This document shows, in pieces, positions 1 to 5,419 of a DNA stretch of 5,670 bases (position 1 is the stretch's first letter; each line of letters starts with the position of its first letter). Position numbers and translations under genes: made by a program. The notes under the pieces were generated by a model that was given only the letters and a program-made list of their open reading frames with translations, did no database searches and was not told where the DNA came from. Source of the stretch: Prevotellaceae bacterium (GTDB lineage Bacteria; Bacteroidota; Bacteroidia; Bacteroidales; Bacteroidaceae); contig CAJPLH010000128.1 in assembly GCA_905371275.1 (NCBI GenBank), positions 1 to 5,670 on the forward strand. The letters run 5' to 3'.

Positions 1-644
1 TTTCGCAATGCAGCATAGTGATGCGCCAAACGCTCGAAGAAGAAAGGAGTTCCCACCAAACGAGCGAAGTTTGCGCAACCTTGCTCCACACTCACTGCTT
101 TTCCCCATTTCACTGAATTCGTGTCGAGAAGCGTAAAATGATAGTGGTCATCCACTAAATCGAAGAGGATGTTTCCAGCGGAGAAATCGCGATGCACAAA
201 ACCATTGCTGTGCAAACGAGCTGCATAGCGCGCAAAATCTTCGGTCACCCGTTCGAGAACTTCCGTTTCCAGCGAAGGAATTTCTTCCATCGAATGACGA
301 TAATCAGAACGCAAACTCACAAAATAATACGTAGCATTGAGCCAATCTTGTCGATAGCTCACGAAAGCTACCGGTTCAGGAGTGTCAAAACTGCGTTCCT
401 TCAACATCAACGAAGAAACATAGGCACGCTTCGCCTTATTACTTTTGTAGAAACGAGTTGCCAAACGCGTGGTAAACGGCATACGTCCGTAGCGTTTCAC
501 CACAAGCGTCAAACCATCCACCTGAAGAGTGCGAAGCATATTGCGCCCTCTGTGGAGTTCGCGGCCATCTCGCTCAAAATGTTCATTGATCTGCGAGAGA
601 TAATCTTTTAGGTATTGGTATTTAGGGTTGATGACAATACGCAT
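1..644 (-). CDS. Lipopolysaccharide core kinase, Kdo/WaaP (InaA) family; C-terminus cut by window edge
   Basis: Reading down from the ATG at 644 gives 214 codons with no stop before the window edge, so the C-terminus is missing; family members are usually around 250 residues, so perhaps 30-50 are lost. The protein-kinase-like fold is visible: a beta3-type lysine in LVVKRY (Lys50), a helix with candidate partner Glu83, the catalytic-loop motif HRDFSAGN (His151, Asp153, Asn158) and a DFG-equivalent LLDTN (Asp174). The later CANFARL segment is typical of Bacteroidales members as I recall them. Related enzymes (KdkA, WaaP/RfaP) transfer the ATP gamma-phosphate to Kdo or heptose of the lipopolysaccharide inner core at the cytoplasmic face of the inner membrane; the exact acceptor here is inference. 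The start lies 17 nt after the fhs stop on the same strand, with no promoter or Shine-Dalgarno visible between them, so co-transcription with fhs is likely. All catalytic residues visible in the window are intact. Confidence 0.85.
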   Translation of the reverse strand, partial: MRIVINPKYQYLKDYLSQINEHFERDGRELHRGRNMLRTLQVDGLTLVVKRYGRMPFTTRLATRFYKSNKAKRAYVSSLMLKERSFDTPEPVAFVSYRQDWLNATYYFVSLRSDYRHSMEEIPSLETEVLERVTEDFARYAARLHSNGFVHRDFSAGNILFDLVDDHYHFTLLDTNSVKWGKAVSVEQGCANFARLVGTPFFFERLAHHYAALR

Positions 645-661
645 AGCGATAAGTTATGTGA

Positions 662-2329
662 TTAACTAAGTCCAGTGATTTCACCGTCTTTATAGTCGAT
701 TCGGAGTGCTTGGGGAGATTTGGGAAGTCCTGGCATACGGATGATGTCGCCTGCAAGAGCCACAATCATTTCCGCACCAGCATTGATGACGATGTCGCGA
801 ATTTGGAAATCAAATCCTTCTGCAGCACCATATTTAGTGGCATCCGCCGAGAAAGAAAACTGCGTCTTTGCGATGCACACGGGGAAGTGCGCCATTCCGT
901 TATCTGTAGCCTGCTTAAGTTTGCGCAACGCAGCAGGAGCAAACGACACGCGTCCGGCACCATATATTTTAGTAGCCACAGCAACAATCTTCTCTTGCAA
1001 TCCATCTTCGTCTGCATAGGGGAACTGAAGGGGTTGCGAAGGCGTTTTCTCAATGGCATCTACTACGATTTGCGCCATTTCCGCTGCACCCTTTCCACCT
1101 TCCATATAAGCGTGATTAATGACGAAAGGAGCTTTCAAATCTTCTTCACAGTGCTGACGCAAAAGAGCCATTTCTTCGTCCGTGTCAGCGGCATATCGGT
1201 TGAACACCACAACCACTGTTTGTCCAAAACTGCGAAGATTGCGCACGTGTTTGTCTAAGTTGGGGAATCCCTGCTTCAATCCCTCCAAATTGGGTTGAGC
1301 TATCTCATCGAGCGGCACACCACCGTGCATTTTCAGCCCTTGCGCTGTCGCCACAAGCACCGTGAGCGAAGGTTGCAAACCCGACTTGCGGCACTTGATA
1401 TCGAAAAACTTCTCCGCTCCGAGGTCTGCACCAAAGCCCGCTTCAGTGATAGTGTATTCGGCATTCGACAAAGCCATCTTTGTAGCAATGACAGTGTTAC
1501 AACCGTGAGCAATGTTGGCAAAAGGACCTCCGTGCACAAAGGCAGGAGTGTTCTCTGTGGTTTGCACCAAATTGGGTTGCAACGCATCTTTCAAGAGCAC
1601 CATAATACTTCCAGCTATGCCGAGATCGCTCACTCGGAAAGGACTTCCATCATAGCGATATCCCAAGATGATGTTTTCAATGCGACGACGCAAATCGTCT
1701 TCATCGGTTGCCAAACAGAGAATCGCCATCAATTCGCTAGCAGGAGTGATGTCAAATCCGGCTTGCGCCTCAATGCCATTGGCAGCAGGTCCCAAACCTG
1801 TAACAATCTGACGCAGTGAACGATCGTTCACGTCGAGCACACGACGCCACAACACTTCTTTGAGTCCAAAACCCTCAGCTCTATGCTGATAAATATAGTT
1901 ATCGAGCAAAGCCGCAATCATATTGTGTGCAGAAGTGATGGCGTGAAAATCGCCCGTGAAATGAAGATTGATTTTCTCCATAGGCAACACCTGTGCGTAT
2001 CCACCGCCAGCAGCTCCTCCTTTCATTCCGAAGCAAGGTCCCAGTGAAGGTTCGCGGAGCGCAACCGCTGCTCGTTTGCCGATGTGATTCAGACCAAGTG
2101 CCAAACCAATGCTCACAGTTGTCTTACCGATGCCGGCTTTCGTGGCAGTGATGGAAGTGACAAGAATGAGGTGATTGCGTTTTGCCTTCGCTTCGTCAAT
2201 CAGCGAGAGCGGCAATTTTGCAATGTGTTTGCCATATTGTTCCAAGTGATCGGCAGAGATACCTAATTGTTGTGCCACTTCTGCAATGGATAACAGTGGT
2301 GTCGATCTTGCAATTTCAATATCGGTCAT
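662..2329 (-). CDS. fhs: Formate--tetrahydrofolate ligase (10-formyl-THF synthetase)
   Basis: This 555-residue protein has the full usual family length. It catalyses ATP + formate + tetrahydrofolate to 10-formyl-THF + ADP + phosphate in the cytoplasm, feeding one-carbon units to purine and formyl-Met synthesis. Visible motifs are a P-loop TKAGIGKTT (residues 63-71), the family signature GMKGGAAGGGY (101-111), FVHGGPFANIAHG (264-276), the second signature in the form VATAQGLKMHGG (326-337), and a conserved C-terminus with PVCIAKTQFSFSAD (483-496) and RMPGLPKSPQAL (531-542). The P-loop lysine replaces the proline seen in the common PAGEGKT form, and AQG replaces IRA in the second signature. From memory both are normal for Bacteroidales enzymes and not damage. 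The ATG at 2329 gives the expected N-terminus (MTDIEIAR). The gene has its own upstream promoter candidate at 2476-2483 and is followed closely by the lipopolysaccharide kinase. Confidence 0.97.
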   Translation of the reverse strand: MTDIEIARSTPLLSIAEVAQQLGISADHLEQYGKHIAKLPLSLIDEAKAKRNHLILVTSITATKAGIGKTTVSIGLALGLNHIGKRAAVALREPSLGPCFGMKGGAAGGGYAQVLPMEKINLHFTGDFHAITSAHNMIAALLDNYIYQHRAEGFGLKEVLWRRVLDVNDRSLRQIVTGLGPAANGIEAQAGFDITPASELMAILCLATDEDDLRRRIENIILGYRYDGSPFRVSDLGIAGSIMVLLKDALQPNLVQTTENTPAFVHGGPFANIAHGCNTVIATKMALSNAEYTITEAGFGADLGAEKFFDIKCRKSGLQPSLTVLVATAQGLKMHGGVPLDEIAQPNLEGLKQGFPNLDKHVRNLRSFGQTVVVVFNRYAADTDEEMALLRQHCEEDLKAPFVINHAYMEGGKGAAEMAQIVVDAIEKTPSQPLQFPYADEDGLQEKIVAVATKIYGAGRVSFAPAALRKLKQATDNGMAHFPVCIAKTQFSFSADATKYGAAEGFDFQIRDIVINAGAEMIVALAGDIIRMPGLPKSPQALRIDYKDGEITGLS

Positions 2330-2475
2330 AGCGGTGGGGAATGTTTGAAAGGGTGAGGGGATAAAATCGCAGAATGCTCATAAAGTTCACCATTATCACA
2401 GGGGAAACTTTTCGTGAAGGGGAAAAGCCTAGACAAACAAGCCATCTCACCGCACTAATTGCTATTTCTGCAAAG

Positions 2476-2483
2476 CAAAGATA
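2476..2483 (-). promoter_or_regulatory. Probable -7 element of the fhs promoter (TATCTTTG)
   Basis: On the minus strand TATCTTTG matches the Bacteroidetes -7 consensus TAnnTTTG exactly. The upstream -33 box is weak: no exact TTTG occurs at the usual 17-23 nt, and the closest is a TTTA at 2499-2502, only 15 nt away. A start of transcription near 2471 would give fhs a leader of about 140 nt. It lies in the right place and orientation between two minus-strand genes. Confidence 0.6.
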
Positions 2484-2618
2484 CAAAAAACTTCTGATTA
2501 AACCCATATTTCACCTTATATAGTCTATAAAAACTACTAACAATCAGCGTCTATCACCTTATACACGAGAAATGCATCACCATCCCTATTCGGACAATGA
2601 TACATTTCTGAGTTAGAA

Positions 2619-2634
2619 CATCAAAAAGTTGATG
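2619..2634 (-). terminator. Small hairpin downstream of the OmpA-like gene, possible weak terminator
   Basis: A perfect 6-bp stem CATCAA/TTGATG with a 4-nt loop begins about 20 nt after the stop codon of the OmpA-like gene. On the minus strand it is not followed by a T-run, so as an intrinsic terminator it is weak; it could instead protect the mRNA 3' end. With the separate promoter signal upstream of fhs, it suggests that the OmpA-like gene and fhs are separate units. Confidence 0.35.
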
Positions 2635-2654
2635 CGTTGCAACGATTTCCTCGG

Positions 2655-3782
2655 TTATTTCTCAAGAATCGTGCAGACAGCCACACTATTCCATTCGGGC
2701 TCTGCATACAGTTTGCCGACACCCTGCCCCGTTGCCACGATGCGGTTCTTGGAAATTCCATATTGTGCAATAAGTAGGTTTTGCACAGCCTCTGCGCGCA
2801 ATTGTGCAATGCGTATGTTTGCAGACAAATTGCCACCAGGAGAAGCATAACCGCGAATTTCCACACGTGCATTAGGATATTTCTTCAGATATTTCGCCAC
2901 GCGCTCCACATTGGGGAATTGAGGTGCATCCACTACTGCTCTTCCGTTGCTGAAACTTACCACCGTTTCAAGTGGACGATTACCAGCTGCAGTTACACCA
3001 GCACCACCGCGCGCACCGCCATTAGCTTCAAGTTGAGCAATACGCTTTTCTTGTTTAGCAATCACCGCATCGCGCTCAGCCAAATCTTTGTGCAAGAAGC
3101 GCATAGCCTCCAGCAAATCTTCGTGCTGATTTGCCGACACCGTCACGGGAGGTTCGAAAATGGAAGGACGAGATTTCGCACCAAAACGATACACCAATGC
3201 CAACGAAAGATCAAATTCTGCACGTTCAGTGTTGAAACTCTCATAGTCTGGTTTACCATCGTTGCGCAAATCAAAACAAACATTCGGACGAAGGCTAACG
3301 CCCCAGCGTCTGTTGGCACCAAAATTACAAGTCACATCAAGCCCACATTTTGTCACCAAATAATTGGCATCAGGACTGTTGCGATATGCTCTATTGAAAA
3401 TATGTCCCCAGCCTGCCGAAGTCTTCGCTTCCACATCAAACAAATGGGGTTTACCCGGATAAGCACCAAACAAATTGCACAAATTGAAACTACCCACCAC
3501 GTGAACTTGCGTTCTTTCATAGCGTGTCAGCAACAATCTGTTGTTCCAAGAAACATAATCCCAATCCACACCAAGGGCAAAGACTGGAGTTAGTTGCTTT
3601 TTCAATCCCACGGTCATCGAAGGCGTCAAAAGTTTCACCTCAGGTTTGTAGACCAAGGGGTGCGTCACCCCACCTCCCAAACTCACAGACCAGTTGTCTG
3701 AAAACTTGGGAAACATTGTATATTGCGCTCGAGCAGTGAACAAAGACATCACCGCAAGAAGAAAAAAGAGAATTCTTTTCAT
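2655..3782 (-). CDS. Outer-membrane beta-barrel protein with C-terminal OmpA-like domain
   Basis: This 375-residue protein probably sits in the outer membrane and reaches into the periplasm. Residues 1-19 look like a signal peptide: MKR, a hydrophobic core, then ARA before Gln20. Residues 24-202 are rich in alternating aromatic/hydrophobic strands ending LALVYRFG, as in an 8-stranded-type barrel. Residues 218-252 form a charged coiled-coil-like helix, followed by a Gly/Ala linker (255-267). Residues 270-375 are an OmpA/MotB-type domain with VEIRGYASPGG (307-317) and LRAEAV (328-333). Arg329 corresponds to the diaminopimelate-binding arginine of OmpA, but the usual Asp of GYTD is absent; GYASP is the form I associate with Bacteroidetes. 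The final NRRVEI-type motif is also lost (NSVAVCTI). Peptidoglycan contact is thus plausible but not certain. The ATG at 3782 was chosen because an in-frame TTG 18 nt upstream would only add MPNNFD before the signal peptide. Confidence 0.85.
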   Translation of the reverse strand: MKRILFFLLAVMSLFTARAQYTMFPKFSDNWSVSLGGGVTHPLVYKPEVKLLTPSMTVGLKKQLTPVFALGVDWDYVSWNNRLLLTRYERTQVHVVGSFNLCNLFGAYPGKPHLFDVEAKTSAGWGHIFNRAYRNSPDANYLVTKCGLDVTCNFGANRRWGVSLRPNVCFDLRNDGKPDYESFNTERAEFDLSLALVYRFGAKSRPSIFEPPVTVSANQHEDLLEAMRFLHKDLAERDAVIAKQEKRIAQLEANGGARGGAGVTAAGNRPLETVVSFSNGRAVVDAPQFPNVERVAKYLKKYPNARVEIRGYASPGGNLSANIRIAQLRAEAVQNLLIAQYGISKNRIVATGQGVGKLYAEPEWNSVAVCTILEK

Positions 3783-3990
3783 ATCGAAATTATTCGGCAA
3801 AAACTTGATAAATCACTGACAGCATCGCTCTTTCAAAAGCAAATCTGTCACAGCAATCGGGGAAAAGGCTCAACCACCAAAAGGTTGATTACTTCAATGA
3901 CACATCACAAGATGCAGCATCTGCCATTCTCACGATTACACTTGTCCACGCAAGCAACGGCAAAGGACAAGCACACCAATCCCCCTAGTG

Positions 3991-4022
3991 CAAATTTACG
4001 GGCAAATTGAGAGAAAACCAAA
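3991..4022 (-). promoter_or_regulatory. Primary-sigma promoter of the OmpA-like gene
   Basis: Minus-strand TTTG (4019-4022), 20 nt, then TAAATTTG (3991-3998) match the Bacteroidetes TTTG-N17-23-TAnnTTTG consensus exactly. Transcription starting near 3986 would give a leader of about 200 nt before the ATG at 3782. In that leader a 6-bp hairpin (TCAACC/GGTTGA, 3870-3888) is the only clear structure. The -33 box lies 26 bp from that of the divergent promoter at 4049-4080. Confidence 0.75.
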
Positions 4023-4048
4023 TAATTGCTGAGATTTCTTGCACATCG

Positions 4049-4080
4049 TTTGTTTAATTCCCCCTTTTGTGCTATATTTG
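4049..4080 (+). promoter_or_regulatory. Primary-sigma promoter upstream of the DUF3467-type gene
   Basis: TTTG (4049-4052), 20 nt, then TATATTTG (4073-4080) is an exact match to the Bacteroidetes primary sigma consensus. The predicted start near 4085 leaves about 155 nt of leader. It is arranged back to back with the promoter of the OmpA-like gene, so a regulator binding between 4023 and 4048 could affect both. Confidence 0.75.
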
Positions 4081-4117
4081 CTTACGATTGTCAGGTCACA
4101 ACAGCAAGACAAACGTT

Positions 4118-4132
4118 TGGCACAGTTATTGC
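4118..4132 (+). promoter_or_regulatory. Sigma-54 (RpoN) type -24/-12 promoter candidate
   Basis: TGGCAC (4118-4123), 5 nt, TTGC (4129-4132) reproduces the sigma-54 core TGGCAC-N5-TTGC with the correct GG-to-GC distance. Of the longer consensus TGGCACG-N4-TTGCA only the G after the first block and the final A differ. Transcription would begin near 4144, about 97 nt before the ATG at 4241. The site is in the leader of the gene it would serve and points the right way. Sigma-54 needs an enhancer-binding activator; none is encoded in the window and no activator site was identified. Confidence 0.6.
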
Positions 4133-4240
4133 CTTATAGTCACAACATAAGGATTCTGTCAATGCAACAATGCGTTTCTGGCAGCACTGACAACATCCCA
4201 CGCAATTCACATTTTATCATTCCTATAACTTGACCACATT
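4133..4240 (+). other. Leader of the DUF3467-type gene
   Basis: This stretch contains no gene. Two hairpins can be drawn: CCTTAT/ATAAGG (4132-4152, 9-nt loop) and an 8-bp stem with one mismatch, GTCAATGC/GCACTGAC (4158-4191, 18-nt loop). The first overlaps the -12 box and the predicted sigma-54 start, so it may be only DNA symmetry there. No Shine-Dalgarno sequence precedes the ATG at 4241, as is usual in this phylum. Confidence 0.4.
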
Positions 4241-4582
4241 ATGGCACAAGAACAAGCACCTCAGCAGCTCCAAATCGAGCTTACCCCTGAAGTAGCCAAC
4301 GGCAACTACAGCAATTTAGCAATCATCAACCACAGCAACCAAGAGTTCGTCATCGACTTCGTAGCCGCACTTCCTGGTTTGCCCCAAGCTCGCGTAAACT
4401 CACGCCAAATTCTCACTCCCGAAAGTGCAAAGCGTTTGCTTTTCGCTCTTCAAGAAAACGTTGTGAATTTCGAGCAACAATTTGGCACCATCCAACTCGG
4501 TGTTGCTCCCCAAGCCACTGAAGCTCCCGAAGGTGTTGGTCGCACTGCCACTCCTTTCGGTCTCCCAGAAGGCAACGCATAA
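4241..4582 (+). CDS. Small DUF3467-type protein, function unknown
   Basis: The gene encodes 113 residues starting MAQEQAPQQL. The body fits my memory of the DUF3467 family: LQIELTPEVANGNYSNLAII (10-29), HSNQEFVIDF (31-40), a GLPQARVNSRQILTPESAKRL segment (46-66) and a helix LLFALQENVVNFEQQFG (66-82). A low-complexity Pro/Gly/Ala tail follows (to 113). There is no signal peptide or membrane segment, so it should be cytoplasmic. The biochemical role of the family is unknown to me; a compact beta-then-helix fold with the conserved ILTPE-AKRL stretch is all that can be said. It is monocistronic: its own promoters upstream and a strong terminator 31 nt after the stop. The dual promoter arrangement suggests both a basal and an activator-dependent mode of expression, which is inference. 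Confidence 0.85.
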   Translation: MAQEQAPQQLQIELTPEVANGNYSNLAIINHSNQEFVIDFVAALPGLPQARVNSRQILTPESAKRLLFALQENVVNFEQQFGTIQLGVAPQATEAPEGVGRTATPFGLPEGNA

Positions 4583-4613
4583 TTGCCCGCTCTCTCAGAG
4601 CAAAATAAATAGT

Positions 4614-4650
4614 ATCCCACTCGTCGCAAGACGGTGGGATTTTTCTTTTT
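4614..4650 (+). terminator. Intrinsic terminator of the DUF3467-type gene
   Basis: ATCCCAC (4614-4620) pairs with GTGGGAT (4634-4640). After a single bulged T the inner CGTC/GACG stem closes a GCAA tetraloop (4626-4629). TTTTCTTTTT follows immediately. Both the stem and the T-run are strong. On the minus strand the stem is followed only by an interrupted T-rich stretch, so reverse termination would be weaker. Confidence 0.93.
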
Positions 4651-4705
4651 GGTGGCATCCCTCAAAAGAATCATTCCCTTCAAACTTGACGTTGTATTTC
4701 ATCCA

Positions 4706-4850
4706 AAAACAACGGCTCGTTTTAATGAAAACAACGTGTCGTTTTGGAGAAAACAACGGCTCGTTTTGAAGAAAACAACGTGTCGTTTTGGAGAAAACAA
4801 CGTATCGTTTTAGAGAAAACAACGTGTCGTTTTAATGACAACGACTCGTT
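4706..4850. repeat. 22-bp tandem repeat array of AACG-NNT-CGTT dyads
   Basis: Six consecutive 22-bp units start at 4706, 4728, 4750, 4772, 4794 and 4816, each AAAACAACGNNTCGTTTT plus a 4-nt linker (AATG, GGAG, GAAG, GGAG, AGAG, AATG). A seventh, shortened unit begins at 4838. Every unit keeps the inverted repeat AACG/CGTT around a 3-bp centre ending in T (GCT, TGT, GCT, TGT, TAT, TGT, ACT). Twenty-two bp is close to two helical turns, so all dyads face nearly the same side of the DNA. The last dyad sits in ACAACGACTCGTTGT followed by six T, which resembles a weak terminator. There are no unique spacers, so this is not a CRISPR. Reading frames crossing it exist only because the units lack stops in some frames. 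Confidence 0.9.
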
Positions 4851-4948
4851 GTTTTTTATTGGATATGCGGAAGGAAAAAGAACTATCGGAGAATGTGAAA
4901 TTGATAACACGAAAATGATTTGTAAAAAGACCTATAATCAACCGCTCC

Positions 4949-4973
4949 CGCGCGTACGCGTACGCGCACACAT
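4949..4973. repeat. Alternating purine/pyrimidine tract with an 18-bp perfect palindrome (left module)
   Basis: Twenty-five bases alternate strictly between pyrimidine and purine. Inside, 4950-4967 (GCGCGTACGCGTACGCGC) is a perfect palindrome. Such a tract is prone to Z-DNA or cruciform formation, and its GC content contrasts sharply with the AT-rich surroundings. It lies outward of the left 23-bp inverted repeat, mirroring the tract at 5239-5259. Confidence 0.85.
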
Positions 4974-4989
4974 TACAGGGGTTTATGAG

Positions 4990-5012
4990 TTTTTGCTGTC
5001 ACAAGTGTCACA
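4990..5012 (+). repeat. Left arm of a 23-bp perfect inverted repeat
   Basis: The arm reads TTTTTGC followed by TGTCACAAGTGTCACA, itself a 9-bp near-tandem of TGTCAC. Its exact reverse complement occurs at 5196-5218. A TTACA lies 12 nt outward, as it does (14 nt) on the other side. Read on the minus strand, one frame of the arm gives VTLVTAK. Confidence 0.93.
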
Positions 5013-5195
5013 GGGCATTTGTAAATAGCTATATTCCAGACGACTAGGCATTTCGCAGACATATTTTAACAGGCAGAAAGAAGAAGTGCCCCAAATTGCG
5101 TTGGAGAGTTCTGCGCAAATCGTTTTTTTGTGTGGCTTACCTCCTAGATTTTGCTCAAAATTTTTCCTTTGTTTTTGACACATTTTCTCTCCTAG

Positions 5196-5218
5196 TGTGA
5201 CACTTGTGACAGCAAAAA
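5196..5218 (-). repeat. Right arm of the 23-bp perfect inverted repeat
   Basis: This is the exact reverse complement of 4990-5012, with a 183-nt spacer between the arms. On the plus strand, one frame reads VTLVTAKN and continues through the GC-rich tract as an Arg/Cys-rich peptide before a stop, paralleling the conceptual translation of the left module. The similarity stops sharply on the inner side. Confidence 0.93.
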
Positions 5219-5238
5219 ATCAACATCGCTGTTGTAAG

Positions 5239-5259
5239 GCGCGCGTATATATGTGCGCG
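5239..5259. repeat. Alternating purine/pyrimidine tract (right module)
   Basis: Twenty-one bases alternate strictly between purine and pyrimidine: GC repeats at both ends and a TATATAT-type centre. It is a near-palindrome, with only two wobble positions per arm pairing. It lies outward of the right inverted-repeat arm and is the counterpart of 4949-4973, although the exact sequence differs. Confidence 0.8.
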
Positions 5260-5294
5260 AGGGCTCGAGGGGGCGATGTGAATAAACAAAGTGA

Positions 5295-5358
5295 GGATAC
5301 TAGAAGGAAGGGATACGAGAAGACAGAGATATGAGAAGAGGAGAAATGGAGGAACGGA
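5295..5358. repeat. Purine-rich 16-bp degenerate tandem repeat
   Basis: Four units start at 5295, 5311, 5327 and 5343: GGATACTAGAAGGAAG, GGATACGAGAAGACAG, AGATATGAGAAGAGGA and the more diverged GAAATGGAGGAACGGA. The wider tract 5287-5364 is roughly 85% purine on the plus strand. A period of 16 is not a multiple of three, which argues against selection as a protein repeat. Confidence 0.7.
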
Positions 5359-5419
5359 GGAAAGTATTGCTACACACAAGATTGCTACCTATAGAAAGCA
5401 AAATCAGTGGTATATAAAA

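Larger units (their letters stand above)
2330..2654. other. Intergenic region between the OmpA-like gene and fhs
   Basis: These 325 nt hold no credible gene. They carry the 3' end of the OmpA-like transcript with a hairpin at 2619-2634, a promoter -7 element for fhs at 2476-2483, and an fhs leader of roughly 140 nt. Within the leader a small hairpin can form at 2408-2427 (CTTTTC paired with GAAAAG, 8-nt loop), flanked by two GGGGAAA tracts on the plus strand. I do not recognise a known riboswitch; a tetrahydrofolate-responsive leader would be attractive for this gene, but nothing here supports it. Confidence 0.6.
4851..5419. other. Repeat-rich stretch without a credible gene
   Basis: I see no gene here that I can support. 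The open frames are short, lack recognisable family features and cross alternating-purine/pyrimidine or purine-rich low-complexity DNA. The stretch holds the inverted module pair (4949-5259) and the 16-bp purine repeat (5295-5358), listed separately. Between the inverted repeats (5013-5195) the sequence is AT-rich and unremarkable. The octamer ATTGCTAC is repeated directly at 5366-5373 and 5381-5388. Confidence 0.6.

Noticed and set aside
192..611. 139-codon plus-strand frame
   Set aside because: It is antisense to the lipopolysaccharide kinase, whose intact HRD-N and DTN motifs decide the strand.
3313..3327. Second sigma-54-like match, TGGCAC-N5-TTAC, plus strand
   Set aside because: It lies inside the OmpA-like gene on the opposite strand, has a mismatch in the invariant GC and has no downstream gene in that direction.
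2781..3593. 270-codon plus-strand frame
   Set aside because: It is antisense to the well-supported OmpA-like gene and its composition (many His, Thr, Ile) reflects the reverse reading of that gene.
4039..4233. 64-codon plus-strand frame before the DUF3467-type gene
   Set aside because: It lies across both promoter candidates, begins at a non-ATG start and has no protein-like features; it is leader DNA.
4706..4850. CRISPR array
   Set aside because: Units are contiguous at 22 bp without unique spacers of normal length, and no cas gene is present in the window.
4595..5028. Several short frames on both strands with repeated Phe/Lys/Arg or Glu/Asn/Thr patterns
   Set aside because: They are translations of the 22-bp array; because 22 is not a multiple of three the peptides cycle through frames, and they also overlap the terminator and flanking repeats.
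4983..5183. 66-codon minus-strand frame between the inverted repeats
   Set aside because: There is no recognisable domain, its end runs through the left repeat arm, and no promoter was found for it.
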